Shown here: one piece after another, positions 1-8,576 of the stretch | How the letters are laid out: every line of letters begins with the position of its first letter | Numbering within the stretch: position 1 is the first letter of the stretch | From: Chloroflexota bacterium | Lineage (GTDB): Bacteria; Chloroflexota; Anaerolineae; Ardenticatenales; Ardenticatenaceae | DNA: 24,316 bases | Direction of reading: 5' to 3' | Assembly: GCA_003520455.1 (NCBI GenBank) | Contig: DOUV01000872.1 | Coordinates: 1 to 24,316 of the forward strand | The notes under the pieces: generated by a model | The model's database searches: none | Seen by the model: the letters and a program-made list of their open reading frames with translations, nothing else | Told to the model about the DNA's origin: nothing | Program-made: the position numbers and the translations under genes

Positions 1-267
1 CGTGGGGCGCGCCCACGGGACCATCGAGAATCCCCTCCACGGGCGCTGCGCCGGCAGCGGAGGCGAGGACGCCTCCCGCCCCCGCCGCGACTTGTCGCGC
101 CCCTCCCCCAACTCGTCGTGACCCTCAGGGATCGCCTGGGCGTCGACAAGCTGCCCTCGAAGATGCGCCGGTTTGACGCTCGTCCCGCCGACCCTCTGCG
201 TCCCTTGCTCGCGACTCTCTGCCCCTGGAGAGGCCCTGCGAGTAATTCCACCAATTTTGACCCCTGA
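1..267 (+). pseudogene. Decayed C-terminal remnant of an ISAs1-family transposase
   Basis: Two plus-strand frames together resemble the C-terminal end of ISAs1-type DDE transposases. The frame beginning at position 2 reads HGTIENPLH and then GEDASR before a stop at 116-118. These match the family pattern of H-W-x-I-E-N-x-L-H followed by G-E-D-x-S-R, but the residues between them are degenerate. The frame beginning at position 1 then carries TLRDRLGVDKLPSKMRRFD and ARPADPLRPL up to a stop at 265-267, resembling the tail of the same family. The match therefore needs at least one frameshift and some lost sequence. The 5' part lies outside the window. The family assignment rests on recalled motifs, not on a search. 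Confidence 0.55.
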
Positions 268-292
268 GAAGCAAAATGTTATAGTAAATAGG

Positions 293-316
293 CAGCCCCA
301 CAAGGGGCTGTTTATT
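293..316 (+). terminator. Small terminator-like hairpin
   Basis: A 7-bp stem CAGCCCC/GGGGCTG with an ACAA loop is followed by TTTATT. It sits just after the transposase remnant and would end transcription coming from the left. The U-tract is interrupted, so its strength is uncertain. Confidence 0.5.
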
Positions 317-797
317 CATCGACGCGCTGCCTGGCCACTACGCCGTGGCGCGGCAGAGTGAGACAGCATGTTCTGCTCCAGCGGCCCTGTTTGTCGCTTT
401 CGAGTCCAAGGGGACCGGGTTGGTGGCGTCTTCACGTACCGCCGCCACCCCTCCCAATATCCTGAGAGCCACCTCCGGGCGAACCAGCCACTGCGGCCCG
501 GCTTGCGACTGAACTCTAACCGGCGTCGTTCCGTTCCCCATCCTCGTCGCAATTCGCCGCTGTCGGCAGTCGCCTCCGCGTTGTTGTTCGCCGGCTTGTT
601 CCTGAGAGCCCGGCGAGAGCCAGGGCGCGACCCCGCTCGTCGTTTACAGTCAGTCAGAGGTATTCAGCCCCGTAGCACAGTAGCCGGATCGCGATCCCTC
701 GGGCAACACCCTGCCCCCAGGGGCGATCCGATGGCCGTTCCTCCCCGCTTACCGTCCCGCCAACTGCTTTCTCCCTGCCTGGAAGTGACTACAAGCC
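317..797. other. About 480 bp with no convincing gene
   Basis: Open frames exist on both strands (for example 368-820 plus and 316-552 minus), but their translations are Arg/Pro-rich, lack recognisable domains and have no good ribosome-binding sites. No tRNA, clear promoter or repeat was recognised. The region presumably holds the promoter of the glycosidase cluster that starts at 798, but no -35/-10 pair with good spacing stands out. Confidence 0.5.
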
Positions 798-2543
798 ATG
801 CTGTTGACGAAAGAAAATGATTCTCTGACGATCTCAACCGACGCCTATACATTGGTATTCGCAGCAGATAGACCGTTCGTCTACCTGCATGACCGTCAGG
901 GAACGAGAATCGCAGAATTGTTCGTTCTATCAAGCGTACATGCGTTATCCGGCCGGGATGACACCGTTGGTACCGGTTCGTGGGAAGTGCAGGAATCACC
1001 TGAAGAAACAGTATTCTCACTCCCGGCCCAGAGTTCGATCTGGAATGGGAAAACCTACCGTTTCCGCTGCCAGCCGCATCGCTTTGTCTACGAGATGGAA
1101 GTGACTGGGACAGGTCGGCTCGCAGAAGTGAACTATTTCGGTGGCTACGCCTCAGGACAGCCTCGCTGGGGTTCCGGTTTCTTCTGGTCCGGCCAGCACT
1201 TTACGCAGGGATTCACCCCCGAGCCCAACGCTGAGGAAGTGAACTACTTTTCGCCGTCGGCCGGTGCCGTGATCGACCTGATGGGCGTGCCTTTACCGGG
1301 CAAGGCTCACTGGTTCTTCACCCCACCCCCGTTCAGCTTCGCCTTCCAGGCCGGCGAAGGATGGTTGGGCCTGGGGGTTGAGGCCGAGCCCGGCGCGAAC
1401 CGGTTTACAGAATACCGGTACCACGGCCAGTCGGGCTTTCACCTCTCGCTTTCGTATGAGGGATACACTTTGGTCGCGGGCGCCACCCAACTTCCCGCTA
1501 TCGGCTTCGATTTCGGCCGGAACGAGTTCAAGGTGCTCGAGGCCCACGTCCAGGCGCTGGCGAAGGCTGGACGGGTGAGTTTGCCCCGGAACACCTCGAG
1601 ACCGGCCTGGTGGTACGAGCCAATCTTCTGTGGGTGGGGGGCCCAGTGCTACCTGGCGGCCGTGGAACGGGGACGCGCACCCGACTATTCGCAGCAGGCC
1701 GTCTATGACGCGTTTCTGGGCGCCCTCGACAAACAGGGCATCGCCCCCGGGATTGTGGTCTTAGATGACAAGTGGCAAGCGACATACGGTGAAAACCGGG
1801 CGGACCGGCAGAAATGGCGCGATCTGAGAGGTTTCATCGACGCGCAGCATGCCCGGGGAAGACGGGTACTGCTCTGGTTGAAAGCCTGGGATCCGGAAGG
1901 CATCCCGGCGGCAGAGTGCATCACCAACGCCGCCGGCCGTCCGGTGGCCTTTGACCCCTCCCATCCCGCGTTTGAGCAGCGCTTGAGACAGTCGGTCCGC
2001 ACCATGCTCTCGACTGAGGGCTACGATGCGGACGGCTTCAAGATCGATTTCTCCGCTCGCATTCCCAGTGGCCCTGGGATGCACGTCCACGGAGATTTCT
2101 GGGGTCTGGAGCTGATGAAGCTCTATCTGGGGATCGTACGCGGTGAAGCGAAGCAAACGAAGAGCGACGCTCTGATCATGACCCACACGCCGCACCCGTA
2201 TCTTGCCGATGTCGTCGACATGATTCGACTCAATGACGTGCTGGATCTGAACCGGCTGGACGATCCTACGGTTGGCCAGGACATCGGCAAGGTGATGAAA
2301 CTTCGCGCTCAAATCGCAACGATTGCCTGCCCCGATGCGATTATCGATACCGACAATTGGCCGGTGAGAGACAAAGCCTCCTGGTGCGACTATGTCCGCC
2401 TCCAACCCGGGCTGGGTGTCCCATCTCTCTATTTCGTCGATCATGTTGATCTGACCAAAGAACCATTGGAAACGAGTGATTTTCAGCTCATTCGAGCGGC
2501 GTGGCACCAATACCGGTTGCAACGGCAGAGCGAAGGGCTGTGA
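798..2543 (+). CDS. TIM-barrel glycoside hydrolase, GH31/GH36-like
   Basis: This 581-residue protein has an N-terminal beta-rich half (about residues 1-270) followed by a TIM-barrel glycosidase domain. Visible barrel motifs are VVLDDKWQ with Asp323/Asp324, the LLWLKAWDPEG strand, DGFKIDF with Asp417, and DTDNWP with Asp519. K-I-D417 resembles the K-x-D nucleophile strand of GH36/GH27, and GH31 enzymes have a comparable Asp at this barrel position. Asp519 is a candidate acid/base. No signal peptide is seen, so it is probably cytoplasmic. It is the first gene of the cluster and ends 31 bp before the GH38 gene. The ATG at 798 has only a weak, distant GGAAG. Substrate is inferred to be an alpha-linked hexose; the exact family is unsure. 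Confidence 0.7.
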   Translation: MLLTKENDSLTISTDAYTLVFAADRPFVYLHDRQGTRIAELFVLSSVHALSGRDDTVGTGSWEVQESPEETVFSLPAQSSIWNGKTYRFRCQPHRFVYEMEVTGTGRLAEVNYFGGYASGQPRWGSGFFWSGQHFTQGFTPEPNAEEVNYFSPSAGAVIDLMGVPLPGKAHWFFTPPPFSFAFQAGEGWLGLGVEAEPGANRFTEYRYHGQSGFHLSLSYEGYTLVAGATQLPAIGFDFGRNEFKVLEAHVQALAKAGRVSLPRNTSRPAWWYEPIFCGWGAQCYLAAVERGRAPDYSQQAVYDAFLGALDKQGIAPGIVVLDDKWQATYGENRADRQKWRDLRGFIDAQHARGRRVLLWLKAWDPEGIPAAECITNAAGRPVAFDPSHPAFEQRLRQSVRTMLSTEGYDADGFKIDFSARIPSGPGMHVHGDFWGLELMKLYLGIVRGEAKQTKSDALIMTHTPHPYLADVVDMIRLNDVLDLNRLDDPTVGQDIGKVMKLRAQIATIACPDAIIDTDNWPVRDKASWCDYVRLQPGLGVPSLYFVDHVDLTKEPLETSDFQLIRAAWHQYRLQRQSEGL

Positions 2544-2574
2544 GACCAACTTCCCGTGCCGATGGAAGTGGATC

Positions 2575-5526
2575 ATGACGACAGATTCAACATCTGAGGT
2601 TCAGATAGATACGACCGAACAGAATGAGGAAACAATCAACGTGGACACAGAGACCCCTCTGAAACAGAGAACAGTCGACTCGTCTGAGACAACCGGCAAC
2701 GGAACAGAGCCGAAGACTCAATTCAAGATCTTTGTCTACCATCACACCCACTGGGATCGGGAGTGGTGGGCGACCCAGCAGGACTTCCGAATTCGTCTAC
2801 TGGAATTGATCGATGAATTGCTTGAAGTCCTCGATCGCGACCCTGAATTTCGCTGTTTCTTGCTTGATGGCCAGACAATCGTGTTGAAGGATTACCTGGA
2901 GATTCGGCCTGAAAATACCGATAAGCTCGTCAATTACATCAATGCGAATCGGATTCAATGCGGGCCGTGGTACATTCTGCCGGACGAGTTCCTTGTGAGT
3001 GGAGAGGCCCACATCCGCAATTTCTGGCTCGGTGAGCGGGTGGCCGAGCGGCTGGGAATCCAGAACCTCAATATCGGGTATCTCCCCGATACCTTCGGCC
3101 ATATCTCGCAGATGCCGCAAATCCTGCGCGGCTTCGGGATCGACAACGCTATGATCTGGAGGGGCGTTGGCGGCGATCCGCAGACGGCGAAGACCGAATT
3201 CCTCTGGGAAGCCGCGGATGATAGCCAGGTGCTCACCCATTGGTTCCCCGATGGCTACTACGTCGTCGGGTTCGAACACTTCGACAACCCCCAAAAAACG
3301 GACGACGACACCTACGGGCGGATTCGGAAGTATCTGGAAGGGTGGGCAGCGCGGGCCACCACCGACTGTCTCTTGATGCCATACGGCGGGGATCACCTTC
3401 TGATCGATAAGCGACTGCCGCGCCTGTTGAAGCAGGTAAACGAGAGCATTCAGGACTTCGGGGGACTCTCCTGGGCCACGACACAAGAATATTTCGACGC
3501 GGTCCGCGAGCGACATCCTCACCTGCAGCGAAGAAAAGGGGAGCGTCGTGAATTCGGGCTGAACTATCCCCATCTCTTGCTCGGCGTGCTCTCGACGCGG
3601 CTCTACCTCAAACAGTTGAACGTTGACGGGCAAATGTGGTTGGAGCGCTATGCCGAACCCTTTTCGGCATTGGCATGGCGGCACGGCCGCCAGTATGATG
3701 CCAGCCTGCTCTGGACGGCCTGGGAGTACCTCGTTCAAAATCATCCCCACGACAGCATCTGCGGGTGCAGTATCGACCAGGTCCACAAAGAAATGATCCC
3801 ACGCTTCGACCAATCCCGCCAGATCGCCCAGATTGTGACCGAAAAAAGCGTTCGGTATATCAATGCCCAGGTGGACACAAGTCGGCTCGAAGATGATGAA
3901 GAGGCGCTGGTCGTGCACAACCCGCTTCCCTGGACCAGAACCGGGCCGGTAGACGTCTTGATCCATCGCAAGAAGGGTATCCATCCGAGAACGCATGTCT
4001 TGCGAGACTCTGAGGGACATGAGGTCCCGTTGCAGGTCAAGGACGTCGAGCGTGTCCTCCCTCTGACCAATCAGTGGCAATACACCCAGGTCCGTTTCGT
4101 GGCGACAGACGTACCGGCTCTCGGGCACCAGACGTACCGTCTGGGCAAGCGCCAGACGACTCTCGACCAAAGGCAGATGTTCGTGACGACGGTGCAGGCG
4201 GCGGCCAGGCTGAAGGGGAGTCTCGCCGTCACCGATCTTCGAGTGGGGGAGGGTGTCCTCGAGAATCGTTTTCTGCGGGTGGAAGTCAACCGGCGGGACG
4301 GGAGGCTGAGCATGACGGACAAGGGGTCGGGCGAGCGCTACGACGGCTTGAACGCCTTCGAGGACGGGGGCGACGCGGGGGACGAGTATTCGTACGCGGC
4401 TCCGCTGAACGATATGGTTCTGCGCTCGAACGAGGGGGCGCGGGTTCACGTATCGATCGCCGAGGCCGGGTATGCCTCGGCGACCCTACGGATCGATCTA
4501 GACTGGGCGCTCCCGGGGGCTCTCTGCGATGATCGCCTGAGCCGGCAGTCGGAGTATGCCGACTCTCGGATCTCCACCTTCGTCACGCTCGCATCCCAAT
4601 CGAAGCGCGTCGAGATCAGGACGGAATGGGAGAACCACTCGAAGGATCACCGTCTGCGCGTCTTGTTCCCTCTCGGCACAGAGGTGTCGGTTTCCCAGGC
4701 GGAGGGGCAGTTTGACGTCGTTGAGAGACGCGTCCGTTCGAGCGAGAGTGGAAACGGCTGGCAAGAACTGGCTGTGGCAACCATGCCACAGCAGGGGTAC
4801 GTCAGCGTGAACAGTGGCGCACGAGGACTGACCATCGCGAACAAAGGACTACCAGAGTTCGAAGTTCTACCAGACGGTCAAGGCACCGTTGCTGTCACGA
4901 TCCTGCGAGCGGTCGGCTGGCTGTCGCGCGAGGATATCCCCGTTCGGGTCGGTGGCGCCGGACCCCAGATGCCAACACCGGACGCTCAATGCCTGGGACG
5001 CCAACAGGTTGAGTACGCCATCGTTCCTCACGCCGGCGCCTGGTTGGAGGCGCAAGCGTACAGAACGGTCCACGAGTATCTCGCCCCGTTCTACGGCTCG
5101 GTGACGGACAGGCATGCGGGGACCCTCCCGGAAACGGACGGACTGCTCGAGATTGAGGGCGACCATAGCCTGCTCCTGAGCGCCTGTAAGAAAGCCGAGC
5201 GCTCGGATGCCTTGATCCTCCGCTTCTGGAATGTGGCGAGTACGGAGACTGAAGTACGGATCCGGCTTCGCGAGCGACCTTCCGGAGTGCGGCTTGTCAA
5301 TCTCAAGGAAGAGCCGCTCGAAGAAGAAGGTCTTGCTCTTGACGAAGACGGTGCTTTTCGCTTGCGGGCCGGGCCGGCAAAGATCGTCACGGTTGCCATC
5401 GAATTCGAGGAGGAAGATCGCGAAGAATTGCCACAGAGCGTGGAGAAGGGAGATCGCCAGCAGGTACAGGCGAGAAAGAGCGAACGATCCACTACCGGGC
5501 GCAACGGCCGGACCAACGGTCATTGA
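2575..5526 (+). CDS. GH38 alpha-mannosidase (first copy)
   Basis: This 983-residue protein is a retaining, metal-dependent alpha-mannosidase that trims terminal alpha-mannose. The N-terminal catalytic domain carries HHTHWDREW, whose His59 and Asp61 match the family H-x-D metal ligands. It also carries GYLPDTFGH with the candidate nucleophile Asp172, and a later HPHDSICGCSIDQVH metal-ligand region. Beta-sandwich domains follow, including VVHNPLPWTRTGPV. The start was set at the ATG at 2575 because GGAAG lies 6 bases upstream. The open frame extends back to 2476 but would overlap the previous gene. The first 50 residues form a Thr/Glu/Asp-rich linker and the last 40 are charged and Arg/Glu-rich. 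No signal peptide is present, which points to action on imported oligosaccharides. Confidence 0.9.
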   Translation: MTTDSTSEVQIDTTEQNEETINVDTETPLKQRTVDSSETTGNGTEPKTQFKIFVYHHTHWDREWWATQQDFRIRLLELIDELLEVLDRDPEFRCFLLDGQTIVLKDYLEIRPENTDKLVNYINANRIQCGPWYILPDEFLVSGEAHIRNFWLGERVAERLGIQNLNIGYLPDTFGHISQMPQILRGFGIDNAMIWRGVGGDPQTAKTEFLWEAADDSQVLTHWFPDGYYVVGFEHFDNPQKTDDDTYGRIRKYLEGWAARATTDCLLMPYGGDHLLIDKRLPRLLKQVNESIQDFGGLSWATTQEYFDAVRERHPHLQRRKGERREFGLNYPHLLLGVLSTRLYLKQLNVDGQMWLERYAEPFSALAWRHGRQYDASLLWTAWEYLVQNHPHDSICGCSIDQVHKEMIPRFDQSRQIAQIVTEKSVRYINAQVDTSRLEDDEEALVVHNPLPWTRTGPVDVLIHRKKGIHPRTHVLRDSEGHEVPLQVKDVERVLPLTNQWQYTQVRFVATDVPALGHQTYRLGKRQTTLDQRQMFVTTVQAAARLKGSLAVTDLRVGEGVLENRFLRVEVNRRDGRLSMTDKGSGERYDGLNAFEDGGDAGDEYSYAAPLNDMVLRSNEGARVHVSIAEAGYASATLRIDLDWALPGALCDDRLSRQSEYADSRISTFVTLASQSKRVEIRTEWENHSKDHRLRVLFPLGTEVSVSQAEGQFDVVERRVRSSESGNGWQELAVATMPQQGYVSVNSGARGLTIANKGLPEFEVLPDGQGTVAVTILRAVGWLSREDIPVRVGGAGPQMPTPDAQCLGRQQVEYAIVPHAGAWLEAQAYRTVHEYLAPFYGSVTDRHAGTLPETDGLLEIEGDHSLLLSACKKAERSDALILRFWNVASTETEVRIRLRERPSGVRLVNLKEEPLEEEGLALDEDGAFRLRAGPAKIVTVAIEFEEEDREELPQSVEKGDRQQVQARKSERSTTGRNGRTNGH

Positions 5527-5812
5527 CTTGCTCCCCGACATCCCCTGAAACGAGCAAACTTCCAGCCACGGATGGCACGAAATGAGACGAAAGAGAAGTT
5601 AGATTCGTGCGCGCGGCAAAATCAACGCTCTTATCGGGATCGCGTCTGCGGGGGAGGCGACGGCAGTGCCCCCGCCTCCCCCGCGCACCGGATTCCAATT
5701 TGAGCAGAAGACGAACGACTCAAGTGTTGGCGTTGGGCCGTAAGACAATCGAGAAGAACGTGCATCTCGCCGGAGAGCTACCCACACGATTCTCACTCTG
5801 GAGAGACCAACA
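5527..5812. other. Intergenic region between GH38 and GH84 genes
   Basis: This 286-bp gap splits the glycosidase cluster. It contains the GC-rich hairpin at 5648-5684 and a ribosome-binding site, GGAGAG at 5800-5805, for the following gene. No convincing ORF or promoter was recognised, although the gap length would allow a second transcription start. Confidence 0.5.
5648..5684. repeat. GC-rich inverted repeat
   Basis: A perfect 12-bp stem, GCGGGGGAGGCG pairing with CGCCTCCCCCGC, encloses a 13-nt loop. There is no T-run on either side, so it is more likely an RNA-stabilising or REP-like element than a classical terminator. It sits in the gap after the first GH38 gene. Confidence 0.6.
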
Positions 5813-7210
5813 ATGAAGCATTCACTATTCCAGGTCCGTGGTGTCATCGAAGGATTTTACGGCGTTTTTTACACGTTCCCGGAGCGCAACGATCTTATCC
5901 GTTTCATCGGGCGGCATGGGTACAACGTATACATCTACGGTCCGAAGAACGACCGGCAACATCGGGCCCGATGGCGGGAACCGTATCCCGACCAGATTAT
6001 GGACCAATTTGCGCAAACGGTAGCCATTGCCCAAGAAGCGGGAGTGACGTTTTGCTACGCAATCTCGCCGATCGCCTCCACGCCTGCTCAAGATTTCGAA
6101 AGGCTCACCGCTAAGCTACGCTCCTTCTTTGATATCGGGGTTCGCGCCTTCTGCATCCTCCTGGATGATCTCGTGTGCGAAGAACAGTATGAGGCGAATC
6201 GGAAAATCTACAACGGCTTTGCAGGCCCCCACGTCGAGATCTGCAATCGACTCAATGATTGGTTGCAGGCGCAGGATTCGACCTGCACCGTACGAGCATG
6301 CCCTACCGAGTACTACGGCAAGCCACCGTTCAGCGACTATCTGCACACACTGGGCGAGGGTCTCGATCCGCGCATCGATCTGTTTTACACCGGGCCCAAG
6401 ATATGCTCGCCTGAGATATCCAGGTCTGACGCCGAGGATTTTGGGCGGGTCGCCGGCCGAGCACCGCTCATTTGGGATAATTACCCTGTGAACGACCTGG
6501 ATATGAAGCCGGATATGCATATTGGACCGATTCGTGGCCGAGATGCCTCTCTGTATCAGGCCGTCAAAGGATTCGTGGTCAACCCCATGCTTCAGGCCGA
6601 GGCCTCGAAACTTCCGCTGCTGACCTTCGCCGACTATTTCGCTGATCCACATGGCTACGAGCCGTGGGCTTCGTGGCAGAGAGCGCTACGCGCAATCGGC
6701 GGGGAGACGGGCTTCGAGTCCCTGAGCCTGTTTGCGGAGAACTCACTCCGCTCGTGCCTTGACACGGTCGAAGCGCCCGCACTGGAGGCCCTGGTGCGCG
6801 ACGCCGTGAAAGCACTGCAGCGGGGCGAAAAGGCATCGACGAGCCAGGCGGTCAAAGATCTCGAGAGCTACATCAACAAGCTGGACGAAGCGTGCTATTT
6901 CTTGAAGAACGGGATGACCAATCTTCCGCTGCGCGCAAACCTGCTCCCCTGGATCGAAGCGTTGGAAGATTGGATTTGGGTGGGCAAGCGAGCCATCCTC
7001 GTCCTGCAACGACTGGAGACCGGGGAGCAGTATGAGCAACCGTTCCGTTGGATGGAGCACTCTGCTGACGAGATTCGAAAGCATACCAAACGGATCGCGG
7101 GAAATAGCCTGCTGACGCTCATCCAGTACGTCGTCGAGCAAGTGGAACAGAGAGAGCGGGCGAGGGTCGAGGCGGCCGGGGAGCAGGCGGGACGTTCGTT
7201 AGCTGCGTGA
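5813..7210 (+). CDS. GH84 beta-N-acetylglucosaminidase (O-GlcNAcase-like)
   Basis: This 465-residue protein would remove terminal beta-linked GlcNAc by the substrate-assisted mechanism of GH84. The N-terminus VRGVIEGFYG is the family signature, followed by YNVYIYGPKND and FCYAISP. CILLDDL carries the adjacent catalytic Asp118-Asp119 pair expected for GH84. Further conserved stretches are YYGKPP and PLIWDNYPVND. After the barrel (about residues 1-290) comes a helical C-terminal region typical of bacterial members. GGAGAG lies 7 bases before the ATG. There is no signal peptide, unlike many secreted hyaluronidase-type GH84 enzymes, so it probably acts in the cytoplasm. The next gene begins 33 bp downstream, consistent with one operon and with glycans that contain GlcNAc as well as mannose. 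Confidence 0.92.
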   Translation: MKHSLFQVRGVIEGFYGVFYTFPERNDLIRFIGRHGYNVYIYGPKNDRQHRARWREPYPDQIMDQFAQTVAIAQEAGVTFCYAISPIASTPAQDFERLTAKLRSFFDIGVRAFCILLDDLVCEEQYEANRKIYNGFAGPHVEICNRLNDWLQAQDSTCTVRACPTEYYGKPPFSDYLHTLGEGLDPRIDLFYTGPKICSPEISRSDAEDFGRVAGRAPLIWDNYPVNDLDMKPDMHIGPIRGRDASLYQAVKGFVVNPMLQAEASKLPLLTFADYFADPHGYEPWASWQRALRAIGGETGFESLSLFAENSLRSCLDTVEAPALEALVRDAVKALQRGEKASTSQAVKDLESYINKLDEACYFLKNGMTNLPLRANLLPWIEALEDWIWVGKRAILVLQRLETGEQYEQPFRWMEHSADEIRKHTKRIAGNSLLTLIQYVVEQVEQRERARVEAAGEQAGRSLAA

Positions 7211-7243
7211 TCAAGGATCGCAGGAAAGAGAAGACGGAGTAGC

Positions 7244-8560
7244 GTGGAACATCAACTGATTCGCGAGGGAAGACGCCGGGCGGAACACGTGTTGATTGCC
7301 AACGGCGGCAAGTTGGGACTGCTCGGCTCGAACCAGGCCTACCAGCAGGTCTGGGCGCGCGACAGCATGATCTGTGCGCTCGGACTTTTATTGTGCCTCG
7401 ATTCCCAGGGCAAGGAAATTCACAAACGGTCGCTCCAAACGTTGAAGACGTTCCAGTCCTCGCTCGGTAAGATCCCGCACAATGTCGGCTTCACGAATGT
7501 TGCCGACCCGGCGTTGATCGCCCATGGCGGCACCCTCGCCATCGCGGGCAAAGAAGGCGTTCCGGTCGAGGACACAATCCACGCCGGCTGCGTTGATGGC
7601 AACTTGTGGTACATCATCGGGCACTACTACCACTACATGGTCACGAAGGATAAGGTATTCTTGGAACAGGCCTGGGAGAGCCTGGAGAAGGCCCTCCTCT
7701 GGTTGCGATACCAGGACTCAAATGAGTGTGGTCTGTTGGAAGTGCACGAGGCGATGGATTGGGCCGATTTATTTGCGAACCGTTACAACGTATTATATGA
7801 CAACACGCTCTACTTCGCGGCCTGGAAATGCATGGGCTTACTGGCAGAGGCGCTCCATCTTCCATCGGGGTTCTACGAGCAAGGAGCTGCGGATGTACGC
7901 CACAAAGTCAACGTTCTACTTTGGGTAGGCCCCGAGGAACCGAAGGACTGGGCGTGGGTCAAAGCGGTACGCAAGGAGTGGCTCTATCCATTGAAGCGGG
8001 TCGAGACTGAGCTCGTCGAGCGTCCTTTCTATCTGCCTTACATGGGGTTTCGGGAATACACCGACCGGTTCGATACCCTGGGCAACCTTCTCGCGATTCT
8101 CTTCGGCGTTGCCGATCAGAGGAAAGCGGGCAGGATGCTCGACTACATTCACGGGTGTGGGGTAGATGAGCCGTTCCCAGTGCGCGCCTTGTACCCCGTT
8201 ATTAATCCGGGCGACAAGGACTGGCGAGAGTATTACCGAGTCAGGAACCTCAACCAGCCGCACCACTACCACAATGGCGGTGCCTGGCCGTTTATCGGCG
8301 GATTCTATGTCGCAGCGTTGGTTCAAGCGAGACGCTTCGATGAAGCCGGGAAACAGCTGGAAAAACTGGCCCAGATGAACCACCTTGGCAAGTGCACGGA
8401 ATGGGAGTTCAACGAGTGGTTCCACGGTCTGTCCGGCCGGCCGATGGGATACGCTGGCCAATCCTGGTCGGCGGCGATGTATATCTTTGCCCACGAGTGC
8501 GTCGAGCGTGGTCAGGTCCAAATCTTCAGTCATGATCACGGCTGGACAGACGAGGAATGA
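7244..8560 (+). CDS. Six-hairpin glycosidase, amylo-alpha-1,6-glucosidase-like
   Basis: This 438-residue protein has the (alpha/alpha)6 barrel character of glycogen-debranching, GH63-like and GH100-like enzymes. Typical stretches are QVWARDSMI near residue 35, AGCVDGNLWYIIGHYY, EVHEAMDWADLFANRY and YDNTLYFAAW. Near the C-terminus are HHYHNGGAWPFIGGFYVAAL and GYAGQSWSAAMY. Acidic residues in HEAMDWAD and EWEFNEWFHG are candidate catalytic groups. The start is GTG at 7244 with GGAG four bases upstream. It lies 33 bp after the GH84 gene and 16 bp before the next GH38, so it is very probably co-transcribed. The substrate is unknown: within this cluster it may act on glucose or mannose caps of an imported glycan rather than on glycogen. 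Confidence 0.75.
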   Translation: MEHQLIREGRRRAEHVLIANGGKLGLLGSNQAYQQVWARDSMICALGLLLCLDSQGKEIHKRSLQTLKTFQSSLGKIPHNVGFTNVADPALIAHGGTLAIAGKEGVPVEDTIHAGCVDGNLWYIIGHYYHYMVTKDKVFLEQAWESLEKALLWLRYQDSNECGLLEVHEAMDWADLFANRYNVLYDNTLYFAAWKCMGLLAEALHLPSGFYEQGAADVRHKVNVLLWVGPEEPKDWAWVKAVRKEWLYPLKRVETELVERPFYLPYMGFREYTDRFDTLGNLLAILFGVADQRKAGRMLDYIHGCGVDEPFPVRALYPVINPGDKDWREYYRVRNLNQPHHYHNGGAWPFIGGFYVAALVQARRFDEAGKQLEKLAQMNHLGKCTEWEFNEWFHGLSGRPMGYAGQSWSAAMYIFAHECVERGQVQIFSHDHGWTDEE

Positions 8561-8576
8561 CGAGAAGACGTACAAG

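Noticed and set aside
368..820. 150-residue ORF upstream of the cluster
   Set aside because: It is Arg/Pro-rich with no domain or ribosome-binding site, and it overlaps the start of the first glycosidase.
2797..4449. Long antisense ORF opposite the first GH38
   Set aside because: It is a shadow of GC-rich coding sequence; the opposite strand has full GH38 motifs.
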